A DNA stretch of 64,000 nucleotides, from contig NZ_FNJH01000002.1 of the NCBI RefSeq assembly GCF_900103225.1, forward strand, positions 220,345 through 284,344. The letters are read 5' to 3'. The notes under the pieces were generated by a model, which made no database searches, had not been told where the DNA came from, and saw nothing but the letters and a program-made list of their open reading frames with translations. Source of the DNA: Pseudomonas congelans. GTDB lineage: Bacteria > Pseudomonadota > Gammaproteobacteria > Pseudomonadales > Pseudomonadaceae. Below are positions 1 through 8,339 of this stretch, in pieces. Within the stretch, counting starts at the first letter, position 1. Every line of letters begins with the position of its first letter. The position numbers were made by a program, and so were the translations under genes.

Positions 1-2
1 GG

Positions 3-127
3 GTGATTCCACTGGAATCACTTTGAGCACCGAACGGGGTGATTCCACTGGAATCACTTTGAGCACCGACCACGGTGATTCCCCGGGAATCACTTCCAGC
101 TCCAGTCTGGGTGATGCCACACGCAAG
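3..127. repeat. 36-bp-phased palindromic repeat array
   Basis: Seen directly: perfect 19-bp palindromes at 3-21 and 39-57 (GTGATTCCACTGGAATCAC) and at 75-93 (GTGATTCCCCGGGAATCAC), plus a decayed half-site starting at 111, all spaced exactly 36 bp. The third copy changes one base in each arm and stays a perfect palindrome, which points to selection on symmetry. The array lies about 165 bp before the first ICE backbone gene and may continue left of the window. In relatives the parA/parB/dnaB-type maintenance genes lie on this side, so a partition, replication or regulator-binding site is a reasonable inference. The stretch is also open in frame 2 up to position 265 (12 codons per repeat), so a repeat-bearing C terminus of an upstream protein cannot be excluded. 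Confidence 0.7.
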
Positions 128-257
128 CCCACGAAAATCAGGGTCTCCACCAAAAAACCATTCCGATCAAGAAACGGTTTGTTACTGACCCTGAGTTGTA
201 CCCGCAGGCAGTCTTGCCTCGGCCTATCAATCATTTCTTATAAAGGAAGCGCTCAGC

Positions 258-1037
258 ATGGCTGACAACTTTCAGCTCAACCTCGGTTCATTGCGAAGCA
301 GCGTCAACCTGACCCTGCACACCCACCATGCCTCGCGCCTCTGGTTTGGGCGTCAACGTACCGAAGGCAAGCCTGGCATGATCGGCCTGAGCGGCTTTGC
401 CAACATCCTCAACCGCATCAAGCGTGGCTGTGAACAGGACGATCCTTATTCAGACTGGTTTCTGATCCTTATAGAAGAAAAGATCGAAGCCTCTGAACAG
501 GAAATGAAAGATATCGACGCCAGGCTGGACGAAGTTATGGCCTCACTGCCGCCGATGCTTTCAATAGGTCAAAACCTATCCGTGCAGCCGGTGACACTGC
601 CGCTGTTCCTGTCCACGCCGCTGGCGTTCAAAGCGGTCTTTTTGCTCACTGCCTACGACGAGCTGGTGCGGCGCATTCTTCTGGCCAGCCACGTCGGCCT
701 TATAGACAACAACGCCAAAGGCCAGTGGCTCGATGAGGGGGCTGCAATCCTGCGTCGTCTTTTCGGTTTGAGTCAGCGCTGGAAGTTCTCGGGAGCAAGC
801 CGAGATGATTTTGCGGCCAAGAACGCACGTTCCGAGCAGGCTCGTGAGATGTACGCATCGTTTGGTGAAATCCCCCAAGACATTTTGGAAGGAACTCGCA
901 AATCAAGCTTCGCGCCGTCCCCCTCTTCGGCATCAAATGCCGCGGTCAGTGAAGACGGTGATGACGACGGCTTCGAGGAGACCATCACGCTGGGCCAGCC
1001 GCACCCTGACAAGCCTGAATCTGAGTCCGCAGAGTGA
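258..1037 (+). CDS. ICE protein of the PFL_4669 family
   Basis: 259 residues, ATG preceded by AAAGGAAG. The N-terminal part, with phrases such as LNLGSLRSSVNLTLHTHHASRLWFGR cut here into LNLGSLRSS and HHASRLWFGR, and the GMIGLSGFANILNRIK segment match what I recall of the integrating-conjugative-element family TIGR03761 (PFL_4669). The role of that family is not established; it is a marker of PFGI-1/pKLC102-type elements. Residues 1-210 look globular and mostly helical. The last 50 residues are Ser/Ala then Asp/Glu-rich and probably disordered. The stop overlaps the start of the DUF3158 gene by 4 nt, so the two are probably translationally coupled, with ssb next in the same unit. Confidence 0.85.
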   Translation: MADNFQLNLGSLRSSVNLTLHTHHASRLWFGRQRTEGKPGMIGLSGFANILNRIKRGCEQDDPYSDWFLILIEEKIEASEQEMKDIDARLDEVMASLPPMLSIGQNLSVQPVTLPLFLSTPLAFKAVFLLTAYDELVRRILLASHVGLIDNNAKGQWLDEGAAILRRLFGLSQRWKFSGASRDDFAAKNARSEQAREMYASFGEIPQDILEGTRKSSFAPSPSSASNAAVSEDGDDDGFEETITLGQPHPDKPESESAE

Positions 1038-1618
1038 CTAACGTGACGGCCAACCCCGCGCACCAGAATCAAGAGCGCCAGAGCCTGCAACAGGGTGCCT
1101 TCCAACCCCTGCAACAGGATGCCTTCGTAGCACTGCAACATGCGCCCTTCCTAAAAGGCCTTTTAAAACCTTTTAAAGGTAAGGGGGGGATGCTCCAGTT
1201 GGCAGAGTTATGCCGGTCCCTTGAAGATGATCTGAACGCGCTGGCCGAGGATCAAGTGCTTGCCCAGGCCAACAGACATCCCTTCACTCTTCTGCCTGTT
1301 CGGATGGTCCGGCAAAGAACAAGCGCTGGCACAGTTTTTCTCCGCTGGCAGGAAATGGGAACGCGGCAGATGGGCGTCAATGTTTGGTCCAGCTTGCTGG
1401 CCGATCCCAGAACACCCGAATCACTGCTCCAGGATCTGCACTCCATGGAACAGCAACGCGTCGCTTTGAATATGCAAATAAGTCTGGTCCATACCATCGG
1501 CCGGCAGGCCGCCGAATGCGCCGAAAAGATGGCCCAGGCAGATGCCGTTTACTCAGGACGGCTGCAACAGATCTCACAATCCAGCGGCATTTCACCGCAC
1601 ACGCAGAAGGAGTCCTAA
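1034..1618 (+). CDS. DUF3158 family protein
   Basis: 194 residues, GTG start inside the end of the previous gene (overlap of 4 nt). It begins with a Gln-rich stretch of repeated units resembling LQQGAF / LQQDAF / LQHAPF at residues 18-38, followed by a helical domain with the segment LAELCRSLEDDLNALAED and a beta-rich middle (PFTLLPVRMVRQRT). From memory this is DUF3158, which in these elements sits between the PFL_4669 gene and ssb; that order is exactly kept here. Function is unknown; position suggests a part in DNA maintenance or transfer. The internal CCTTTTAAAACCTTTTAAAGG palindrome region near 1158 codes for LLKPFKG and is probably only a coding coincidence. Confidence 0.75.
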   Translation: MTNVTANPAHQNQERQSLQQGAFQPLQQDAFVALQHAPFLKGLLKPFKGKGGMLQLAELCRSLEDDLNALAEDQVLAQANRHPFTLLPVRMVRQRTSAGTVFLRWQEMGTRQMGVNVWSSLLADPRTPESLLQDLHSMEQQRVALNMQISLVHTIGRQAAECAEKMAQADAVYSGRLQQISQSSGISPHTQKES

Positions 1619-1619
1619 C

Positions 1620-2084
1620 ATGGGCACATCAGTAGACTGGGAAGGTAACCTTGGCTCTGCTCCAGAATTCAAGGAGTTCCCAAACGGCAACAAAGATCCG
1701 CGCCGCTTGCTAAAGCTCAACGTTTACTTTGACAATTCAATTCCGAAAGCCGATGGATCAGGCTTTGAGGACAGAGGCGGTTTCTGGGCCAACGTAGAAT
1801 ATTGGCACCGCGATGCGGAACACTATGCCAACTTGTTCCAAAAGGGCATGCGGGTCATGATCCAAGGGCGAGCGCTCATTGATAACTGGACCAAGGAGGG
1901 TAAGGAGTTCTCTGCGTTGAAAGTGCAGGCATCGCGGGTCGCAATCCTTCCCCACCGGGTTGAAGCGGTGCAATTGGCACCTTCCCAGTCATACAACCAG
2001 CCGCAAAGCGAGCAACAGAATACCGACCGGAGTTCAACTCAAAATGATGCAGCTCCGCATTTCGACGACGATATTCCTGTGTAG
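1620..2084 (+). CDS. ssb: single-stranded DNA-binding protein of the ICE
   Basis: 154 residues with an OB-fold pattern: GTSVDWEGNLGSAPEFKEF at the start, LLKLNVYFDN, a WANVEYW strand and the RVMIQGRALIDNW strand. It should coat single-stranded DNA made during transfer and replication. The start ATG at 1620 is chosen because AAGGAG lies 7 nt upstream; an in-frame start at 1542 would overlap the previous gene and add unrelated residues. The C terminus is FDDDIPV, an acidic tip of the type that recruits partner proteins, but the last residue is Val where chromosomal SSBs usually have Phe, so partner binding may differ. The middle of the tail (residues 118-145) is Gln/Ser-rich. Confidence 0.93.
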   Translation: MGTSVDWEGNLGSAPEFKEFPNGNKDPRRLLKLNVYFDNSIPKADGSGFEDRGGFWANVEYWHRDAEHYANLFQKGMRVMIQGRALIDNWTKEGKEFSALKVQASRVAILPHRVEAVQLAPSQSYNQPQSEQQNTDRSSTQNDAAPHFDDDIPV

Positions 2085-2095
2085 GAAACCTGTGC

Positions 2096-2571
2096 GAAAA
2101 ATCGCGCCCTCTGCGTGAAGCTGCTGGTGGAAACGACACTGATCAACGTTGTTCTCCATCAGCAGGCAGGTACTTCTAAATTGTTCACCCGATGGAGCAA
2201 AAAAACGCCCTCCTCGTGGATCTACTGGTGAAATGAATCAGCGGATCGGGAAGCCCACTTTACGACTATCCTCTTACAGGTCGAATCCAATGAGTGACAT
2301 CAACAACTTCGTAACCTATGTCATCCGCATGCCAAACGACACCGCGTTAAGGACCGCCCTGACTACTGAATTGGCTGAGGCGGTTATCAGAAATGGAGGG
2401 GAGTTGACCGGAACATCACTGGAGGATGAAATCACGCTCAATGAGCTATTTGAAGCACGCATGAACGACCTGGATGTCCAAGAAGCCCGGCGGGCAGCTA
2501 AGGAGCTGGCGACAGCTGAATACCTCGAAGATTGAAAAAATCGCCTCGTTCGTGAAGTCTTGGATGTATCC
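2096..2571. repeat. three imperfect copies of a ~38-bp segment
   Basis: Three similar stretches start at about 2096, 2198 and 2534. Each begins with a run of five to seven A, then a CGCCCTC- or CGCCTC-like core, CGTG, and a TGGTG- or TGGATG-like end. The first and third start just after the stop codons of ssb and of the 81-residue protein. They are not obvious palindromes. They could be duplicated untranslated sequence or fragments of a decayed gene. Conservation is modest, so this is a weak call. Confidence 0.35.
2290..2535 (+). CDS. small hypothetical protein
   Basis: 81 residues from the ATG at 2290 (MSDINNFVTYV). In-frame starts upstream at 2149 and 2233 exist but would translate the repeated leader sequence, so the internal start is preferred; no start has a strong Shine-Dalgarno. 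The product is acidic and predicted helical, ending in ELATAEYLED, without cysteines or membrane segments. I do not recognise a family. It follows ssb by about 200 bp and precedes the RMF/CrpP-like gene. Confidence 0.5.
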   Translation: MSDINNFVTYVIRMPNDTALRTALTTELAEAVIRNGGELTGTSLEDEITLNELFEARMNDLDVQEARRAAKELATAEYLED

Positions 2572-2597
2572 GATCTACTCCACGGGAATCCTCAGTT

Positions 2598-2798
2598 GTG
2601 AGAACAGCCCCTACAGCGACGCACGAGACTTCGGATCGGCGTCGATTCAACAACCCACACCATGCCGTGATGCTTGCGGGTGCTGAAGCGGCGCTTAAAG
2701 GCATCCCCCTACACGAATGCCCCTACCGGCATCCAGCCATGCGCGCATCGTGGCTAAAGGGGTTTGCCCAGGAGCAACAGCAAAGCTTCAAGTTCTGA
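2598..2798 (+). CDS. RMF/CrpP-like small protein
   Basis: 66 residues from a GTG; an internal ATG at 2670 would leave only 42. The conserved part is GAEAALKGIPLHECPYRHPAMRASWLKGF (residues 27-56; here given in pieces: GAEAALKG, CPYRHP, MRASWLKGF). The CPY...R..WL.GF pattern is that of ribosome modulation factor (Rmf) and of the small CrpP-like proteins carried on Pseudomonas plasmids and ICEs. Rmf dimerises ribosomes in stationary phase. CrpP was reported as a ciprofloxacin-modifying protein, a claim that has been debated. Which role applies cannot be told from sequence. It may simply be a mobile-element Rmf homologue that acts on host ribosomes. Confidence 0.6.
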   Translation: MRTAPTATHETSDRRRFNNPHHAVMLAGAEAALKGIPLHECPYRHPAMRASWLKGFAQEQQQSFKF

Positions 2799-2901
2799 CT
2801 CAGGGCGATTAACCCACTTCCCCACATTTACGGTTACGCATGGCGAGCGCAGATCAGGTCTAGGACAGTGCTGGCTCAAGTCACTTTGAGCTCATTGATT
2901 C

Positions 2902-4788
2902 ATGACCGCCGAGCCTATTTGCGAAACAACTTTCGTCCAAACTCTTCTCGATATTGCGAAATTCCCAGAGCGTCATCGTGCAGTTGCCAACACTTGGGCT
3001 GAGCATTTCGACGTACCGGCGGAAGGACGTGACGAGTTCATACTGCACTACCTGACTCACACCTCATCAACTCGATGCTGGTGCGTTGCTCTCCATAACG
3101 ATGACTCGGCTGCACGTCCAACTGTGGCGCGGCTGGGCAGGCAGCTGCAATACTTCGATGGCAAGCTGATTTCAGCTGTACGATTTAATGATCAGAGAAA
3201 AGTCCCAGGCCGCGCACCCAGTCCAAGCCAAGCTTTGAAGCTAGCTCATGAGTTGATTACTCATGATAGTGCTAATGCTCTTCTGACGTCATTCTGCAAA
3301 CCAGCACGGGATCTGGCGCGGGATGAAGCGGAACTTAGTATAAGACCGCTGACGAAGTACAATTTGGGCGCGCTTAGTTCAGAGGGCCGGAACAAACGTT
3401 TTTACGCGCCACGCGGTCGATTTTACATCACCTGTATCGGCGCGGCAGTGAAGAGGTTTTGTCAGAGTCTCGACCAGGAGCTGCTGCATGCAGTGCGTTC
3501 CGTGCAGTGCCCTTCCGCCAAACTTTATAACTGGCTCGCTCAAGGCGATCGCACTCGTCGACTACAGGCCTTGAAAGCACAACCGGTGTTGGTGCCGGTG
3601 TTGATCGTTGGGGTTGGAATGCCGTGGCCCATGATTGCAGGTGGACTGCTGGTGGAATGCCCATGGCTCGAACTTCAGGAGTTTTGCTGCTCCTGGGAGG
3701 GTGAAACCATCATGGACGGGGCCGGGTTCGTGGGAAGAGCAGTCGACACTGGCTTACCGCTTAACAGGGTTCTGGCATGGCTGTTCTCGGTACCGACGTC
3801 CTCGATCCGTTTCCTTGGCCACCAGCGGGTCTACGATACCGGCAGCGCGCTCAGTCGTTTGAATTCCGAGGGCCTTGAGGCAGGCTGGGAGCATCTGATC
3901 GCGGGCTCTGTGCTAGGCAATCGTCGCCCGAGAACCAAAGCAGAATGGCGTTTTTTCTATGCGTTCAGATCAGCGATTCCATGGGATTCACTCCGACCCT
4001 TGCGTGATATGAACAATCTTGTGGTGGGCTGCCCTACTGACTGGGCAGACCCTGCCTGGTCCAGCATGGCGGCCAAACTTGTTGATTTGAGAGAGCTGTT
4101 CGACAACCTAGAACGGGCTGGTAGTTGCGAGGCTCGTAACACCAAGCGGCGCCTGTACGCATTTGTAAGCGGTTTGAACTTCCGCCAAATATCAAATGTG
4201 GTCGATGCATTCCATGGAGCACTCGCAGACATCAGAGCGAGGCTGGAGCGGGATTTCCCGCCTGAGCCATCTGACTGTTTCACAAGGTGGCCGGGGCTGC
4301 TGCTGGGTAATGATCCAATCACCTGCAGTGCAACCGGTTTGCAGATCGTCGAATTACGCTGCCCAGCAGACTTAGAACAGGAGCATCGCTCTCTGGGTCA
4401 CTGCATCGACACATACGACTTCCGTGCATATTCGGGCAACTGCCGACTCTTATCCATCCGATCTGGAGGGCTGCCGCTGGCATCGGTCGAGCTCACACTC
4501 AGAACAGGCCGTAGTGAGCGAGTGACTGGCGATTTTACAACTCAGCATTTGCATATCGTTCAGATCAGAGACCACGAAAACGAAACCCCGGATGCTCACT
4601 CGGTAGTGATGAATGCTTTTGAGTTATTCATGGCCGCAGTCAGAAGCGGTCGTATGCCCGTGCTCCTGGAATGGCCAAATATGGCGATGAAGATGGCGCG
4701 TTACGCTGATGAAAAATCGATGTTCAACATCCGCTTTGGGGAAGAGATCGTGGGCTGGGCTAACAGTTTGTTGGACAAGGGGCTCTGA
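2902..4788 (+). CDS. PcfJ-like domain protein
   Basis: 628 residues. The C-terminal third has the pattern of PcfJ-like proteins of mobile elements: a segment with LGHCIDTY near residue 499, then GNCRLLSIRS and a strand pair LASVELTL, followed by a helix (VVMNAFELFM). The long N-terminal part (1-480) has no motif I recognise, but has an odd Gly/Pro-rich stretch VLIVGVGMPWPMIAGGLL near 232-250. Biochemical role is unknown. The gene ends 2 nt before the SNF2 helicase gene, so the two are probably co-translated and act together. The start has only a weak ribosome site. Mean composition matches the backbone, unlike the Hcp cassette downstream. Confidence 0.55.
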   Translation: MTAEPICETTFVQTLLDIAKFPERHRAVANTWAEHFDVPAEGRDEFILHYLTHTSSTRCWCVALHNDDSAARPTVARLGRQLQYFDGKLISAVRFNDQRKVPGRAPSPSQALKLAHELITHDSANALLTSFCKPARDLARDEAELSIRPLTKYNLGALSSEGRNKRFYAPRGRFYITCIGAAVKRFCQSLDQELLHAVRSVQCPSAKLYNWLAQGDRTRRLQALKAQPVLVPVLIVGVGMPWPMIAGGLLVECPWLELQEFCCSWEGETIMDGAGFVGRAVDTGLPLNRVLAWLFSVPTSSIRFLGHQRVYDTGSALSRLNSEGLEAGWEHLIAGSVLGNRRPRTKAEWRFFYAFRSAIPWDSLRPLRDMNNLVVGCPTDWADPAWSSMAAKLVDLRELFDNLERAGSCEARNTKRRLYAFVSGLNFRQISNVVDAFHGALADIRARLERDFPPEPSDCFTRWPGLLLGNDPITCSATGLQIVELRCPADLEQEHRSLGHCIDTYDFRAYSGNCRLLSIRSGGLPLASVELTLRTGRSERVTGDFTTQHLHIVQIRDHENETPDAHSVVMNAFELFMAAVRSGRMPVLLEWPNMAMKMARYADEKSMFNIRFGEEIVGWANSLLDKGL

Positions 4789-4790
4789 AG

Positions 4791-6743
4791 ATGGCATCGC
4801 CCCAATTGATGAACAAGCGTCCGGTATTGCTTCGCAAAGCCATTTTCGATGGCTACGACTTCGGGCTGTCCCTCAGTTACCTACAAGGTGCAAACAAGCT
4901 TTTGCTTCGCCGGAGGGGCTTTTTCATACGCAGGTCTGATCACCCACTGAACCAGTTTTGGCGTGTGCCCAAAGACAAGCTACTCGATGACCTCGATGTG
5001 CTCTACCGGGAGCTGGCAGAGCTCGCAGATGGCAAACATATCGAGAGCTGGCAAGCATTCAGAGACAGGATCACCTCTGCCCAGTCTGACGTGCACCGTG
5101 ACGCATTCACCTGGGGGATGAAGTTCCGGCTCGCGCCGCTGGCGGAAGGCGGTGTGATTCTGTCGGGAGATTTTCATCCTGGTGCCGTAGCAATTGCCAA
5201 GCGCATGCGTGGGGTGTTCCTCTCGGCGGGCAAAGCTTGGCGGGTGCAGGGCACAGCAGAGTTGGTCCGCAGCAACCTGCTTCTGGAACTGGGTTTGGCC
5301 GAAGATCAGTTCGAAATTCTGGACACGTTGCAGGAGTTGCTCGCTGACGGGTCGGTCAAGGCGGTGAGTGAGGTCACCAGCATCAGTCTGGGTGGTCACT
5401 CTCCGGAGTCGACCAAAAGCGAAGAGGAAGTTTCAGACTCAGGTATCTACCTGGCATCTGTCCCATCCATCAAAAACACCGAGCTGACCAGCGCCGAGAT
5501 CGATAAGGCGCTGGGAGGGTTCTCGCTGATGGAACATCAGCCAGCAGGTATCAGGCACCTGCTGCAGCGCACGAGTGCGCTACTGGCCGACGATATGGGA
5601 CTGGGCAAAACTCGCCAGGCGGTGATTGCAGCTGGTATACGCGCCCAAGGCAAACCGGTTCTGGTTATTGTGCTCAACAGCCTGATCATCAACTGGCAGC
5701 GCGAGATCCTGATGGTGTTTCCCCAGGCTCAGATCGCCATGCAAACCTTTGATGCCAGTGCTGGCTGGATCATCGTGAACTACGAGAGGCTGGGTGATTT
5801 TGTCATGCACGCGAGCCGTTTCGCGGTGATGGTCATTGACGAGGCTCACCGACTCAAGGAACCCACTGCTGCATGGACACGCCACGGCTTCGACATCGCG
5901 GCTCAGGTACAAAACCGCTACCTGTTGACGGGTACGCCTGTGCTCAATCGTGAAGCCGAGCTGCACACACTCCTCAGGCTTTCAGGCCACCCAATCGGTC
6001 AGCTACCTCTGAACGAGTTCTGCGAGCGATTCGCCGGCAGTCCTGAGTTTCGCAAGACGCTTAGAGATGAGATATCTGACTGGATGCTTCGACGCCGCAA
6101 GGATGTGCTGCCCAACCTGAAGGGGAAGCAGCGCCAGACTGTGCCGGTGATACTCAGCCAGGTAGAACGTGACGAGTACAATCAGATCATGCGCAGCGAC
6201 CAGCATCGATTCGCAAGGCTGGGCGCACTGCGCCAACTGCTCGAGCGCGTGAAGGTACGGATCCTGGCGGATCTGATGGCCGAGCTGGACGTCGACGACA
6301 AGGTGATCCTCTTCTGCGAGTATCAGGAATCCGTGGCCACGTTGCGTGAGCACTGCATAAAGATGGCCGTCGGGTGCGTGACGTTGGTGGGAAGTGACTC
6401 GCCCAAGAAGCGCCAGAAGGCGATTGATGCTTTCCAGCAGGACCCGGACTGCAGGGTGTTCATCGGGACCAGGTCGGCCGCCGGCACAGGTTACAACCTC
6501 ACTGCTGCGAACTATGTCTTCTTTCTGGGGCTTCCATGGACACCGGGGCTGCAGGACCAAGCCGAGGATCGAGCCTATCGCAACGGGCAGTTGCGCATGG
6601 TTGTCGTCAAAATCCCTCTAGCTGAGGACACCATCGACCAGCAGCTGTGGCAGATGCTCATGGATAAGCGCGCTCTGGCCAGCGATCTCATCGATCCGGA
6701 GGCGGAGGCGTCGAGCAAAAAAGCTCTTGCCGAAACTATCTAA
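4791..6743 (+). CDS. SNF2-family DEAD/DEAH helicase
   Basis: 650 residues. Superfamily 2 motifs are clear: Walker A DDMGLGKT at about 266-273, motif Ia (VLVIVLNSLIINWQRE), motif II DEAH at about 348-351, motif III LLTGTP, and C-terminal helicase motifs including VFIGTRSAAGTGYNLT and QAEDRAYRNGQ. The W.RE, T.AAGTGLNLT and QA..R.HR-type motifs are those of SNF2 ATPases that translocate on duplex DNA. The N-terminal 240 residues carry an accessory domain not recognised. It directly follows the PcfJ-like gene and should act in element DNA processing; an anti-phage role cannot be excluded for such two-gene pairs. Confidence 0.85.
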   Translation: MASPQLMNKRPVLLRKAIFDGYDFGLSLSYLQGANKLLLRRRGFFIRRSDHPLNQFWRVPKDKLLDDLDVLYRELAELADGKHIESWQAFRDRITSAQSDVHRDAFTWGMKFRLAPLAEGGVILSGDFHPGAVAIAKRMRGVFLSAGKAWRVQGTAELVRSNLLLELGLAEDQFEILDTLQELLADGSVKAVSEVTSISLGGHSPESTKSEEEVSDSGIYLASVPSIKNTELTSAEIDKALGGFSLMEHQPAGIRHLLQRTSALLADDMGLGKTRQAVIAAGIRAQGKPVLVIVLNSLIINWQREILMVFPQAQIAMQTFDASAGWIIVNYERLGDFVMHASRFAVMVIDEAHRLKEPTAAWTRHGFDIAAQVQNRYLLTGTPVLNREAELHTLLRLSGHPIGQLPLNEFCERFAGSPEFRKTLRDEISDWMLRRRKDVLPNLKGKQRQTVPVILSQVERDEYNQIMRSDQHRFARLGALRQLLERVKVRILADLMAELDVDDKVILFCEYQESVATLREHCIKMAVGCVTLVGSDSPKKRQKAIDAFQQDPDCRVFIGTRSAAGTGYNLTAANYVFFLGLPWTPGLQDQAEDRAYRNGQLRMVVVKIPLAEDTIDQQLWQMLMDKRALASDLIDPEAEASSKKALAETI

Positions 6744-6866
6744 GTGGTAACGAAATTGAACGAAGCGCAAAAAATAGGTGGCTGTATACGGAACCTCAAA
6801 AAAAAAGGGCTGTCCTTTACATAGGGTTAAACCTTACACACTACAGCTTGCCAAGGAGCGGTACAC

Positions 6867-7355
6867 ATGGCTTTTGACGGTTATATTCAAATCGCAGAGA
6901 TTCCTGGCGAAGCTCTTGACGAGAAGTTTAGTAAGTGGATCGAAATCACTGGCTACAATTTCGGCGTTAGTCAAAGCACGTCAGCTACAGCCAGTTCATC
7001 AGGAGGCGCGTCCTCTGGTCGAACTACAATGACCAATTTCACCTTCACCAAATATCTGGACAGCGCCAGCTGTAAGCTTATGGAGGCCAGCTGCGCGGGC
7101 CAGCACCTTAAAGAAGTCAAGTTTGTGCTCTGCCGAGCAAGCACAGATAGACTAAAATATTATGAGGTGGTACTGGAGGAGGTCATAATCGCTGACTACT
7201 CTCAAAGCGCAAGCTCAGGCGTACCAATCGAAATTGTACAGCTCAACTATGGACGTATAAAAGCAACGTATACCTTGCAAAAGCGCAGCGATGGCGCGGC
7301 CGGCGGTAACGTAACCGGGGGATGGGATCGGATCGGCAACAAAATATATTCGTGA
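6867..7355 (+). CDS. hcp: orphan Hcp, type VI secretion tube protein
   Basis: 162 residues, ATG after CCAAGGAGCG. The start MAFDGYIQI, the middle FTKYLDSASCKLMEASC and the GQHLKEVKFVLCRA / YYEVVLEEVIIADYS strands are typical of Hcp, the hexameric ring protein that forms the type VI secretion tube and carries small effectors in its lumen. No other type VI secretion genes are in the window, so it must serve a host-encoded machine. It is the first gene of a three-gene unit (10 nt to the next gene). The region is visibly AT-richer than the flanking helicase and pil genes, in line with separate acquisition. Confidence 0.88.
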   Translation: MAFDGYIQIAEIPGEALDEKFSKWIEITGYNFGVSQSTSATASSSGGASSGRTTMTNFTFTKYLDSASCKLMEASCAGQHLKEVKFVLCRASTDRLKYYEVVLEEVIIADYSQSASSGVPIEIVQLNYGRIKATYTLQKRSDGAAGGNVTGGWDRIGNKIYS

Positions 7356-7364
7356 GGCAAGGAC

Positions 7365-8339
7365 ATGGCCGAAGTTAAATCTTTCATCAACTCTAGAACG
7401 CAAACATTCGAAACCCTAAAGGCGAATATCGGGCTTTCTGGGAATTCTAAAGCTAAATTCAACGTCCTCAATTCTCATATAGCAGGAAGTGTTGTAAGCG
7501 CTGGTGAACTTGTCATTGTAGGTGATCCGTCTACACCCTCCTGCACAAGCCAAGAAGCCTACCTGATGGCCAAGGCTAGTCAAGTTCATACGGACTTGCT
7601 AAGCAATGGCGCTGGAGGGGATGATTTTTTTCTTGACAACTTTGAGCTATTGCAAAGCCTTCTATTTCATGCTTCAACGGGCGTAGGTGCTGTAACCGAT
7701 GGTTGGAATAAACATCTGAACGCCATCAAGACCACACTTGATGACATAGAAATTCTGCATCGGGAGCACCTCGGTTCAGGCTCCATGGTAGAACGCGACA
7801 CGTTTTATGCGAAAAGAACAGCCCTTTTCTTAAAACTTGATAAGCAGTTATCAAACATGGCCTCTTACGGTTCGGGATTACGTAATGAAGGTTCAATTAA
7901 AAAGCTTTTGGGAATCTCTACATCTAGCTATATGCACACAGGTGAAATCTCCGGGTACGCCGATAAAGTCTCTGGCGTCGCAAGGGCCGCCAATCTAGTT
8001 AAGAGAGGTGCCTACATCGGCACAGCTTTGGATGTGGCATCAACGGGGTTGTCGATCCATAAGGCTTGTACGATGGGCAGGGAGGACGAGTGTAGAAAAG
8101 CGAAATATGTCGAGGGTAGCTCTCTGGTCGGCGGCTTAGGTGGCGGAACGTTAGGGGGCACGATCGGTAGTGGCGTGGCTGGAATCATATGTGTTGCGAT
8201 GAGCGTCCCTACAGGCGGAGCTGCTGCGTTGGCATGTGCAGTAATTGGAGGTGCCGTTGGAGGTATAGCGGGAGGTGCGATGGGGTCTAAAAGCGGTGAG
8301 ATGATGGGCGACTATCTGTATAGGCAAACGAGCCCATGA
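7365..8339 (+). CDS. putative Hcp-linked effector with glycine-zipper C terminus
   Basis: 324 residues, starting 10 nt after hcp. The N-terminal 230 residues are soluble and helical with no recognised catalytic motif. Residues about 205-240 contain AANLVKRGAYIGTALDVAS, and residues about 250-315 are a Gly/Ala-rich hydrophobic stretch (GGLGGGTLGGTIGSGVAG, GGAVGGIAGGAMG) of the glycine-zipper type that inserts into membranes. With a tube protein before it and a small membrane protein after it, the simplest reading is a secreted pore-forming or membrane-damaging effector. That function is inference from context and composition, not from a known family. Its stop overlaps the next start by 4 nt (ATGA). 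Confidence 0.6.
   Translation: MAEVKSFINSRTQTFETLKANIGLSGNSKAKFNVLNSHIAGSVVSAGELVIVGDPSTPSCTSQEAYLMAKASQVHTDLLSNGAGGDDFFLDNFELLQSLLFHASTGVGAVTDGWNKHLNAIKTTLDDIEILHREHLGSGSMVERDTFYAKRTALFLKLDKQLSNMASYGSGLRNEGSIKKLLGISTSSYMHTGEISGYADKVSGVARAANLVKRGAYIGTALDVASTGLSIHKACTMGREDECRKAKYVEGSSLVGGLGGGTLGGTIGSGVAGIICVAMSVPTGGAAALACAVIGGAVGGIAGGAMGSKSGEMMGDYLYRQTSP

Noticed and set aside
2-265. Open frame with GDSTGIT repeats at the left edge
   Set aside because: It has no visible start or ribosome site and its repeats follow DNA palindromes; it is recorded as a repeat array with the coding option noted.
6778-7032. 84-residue frame before hcp
   Set aside because: It overlaps hcp in another frame and has no start-site signal.
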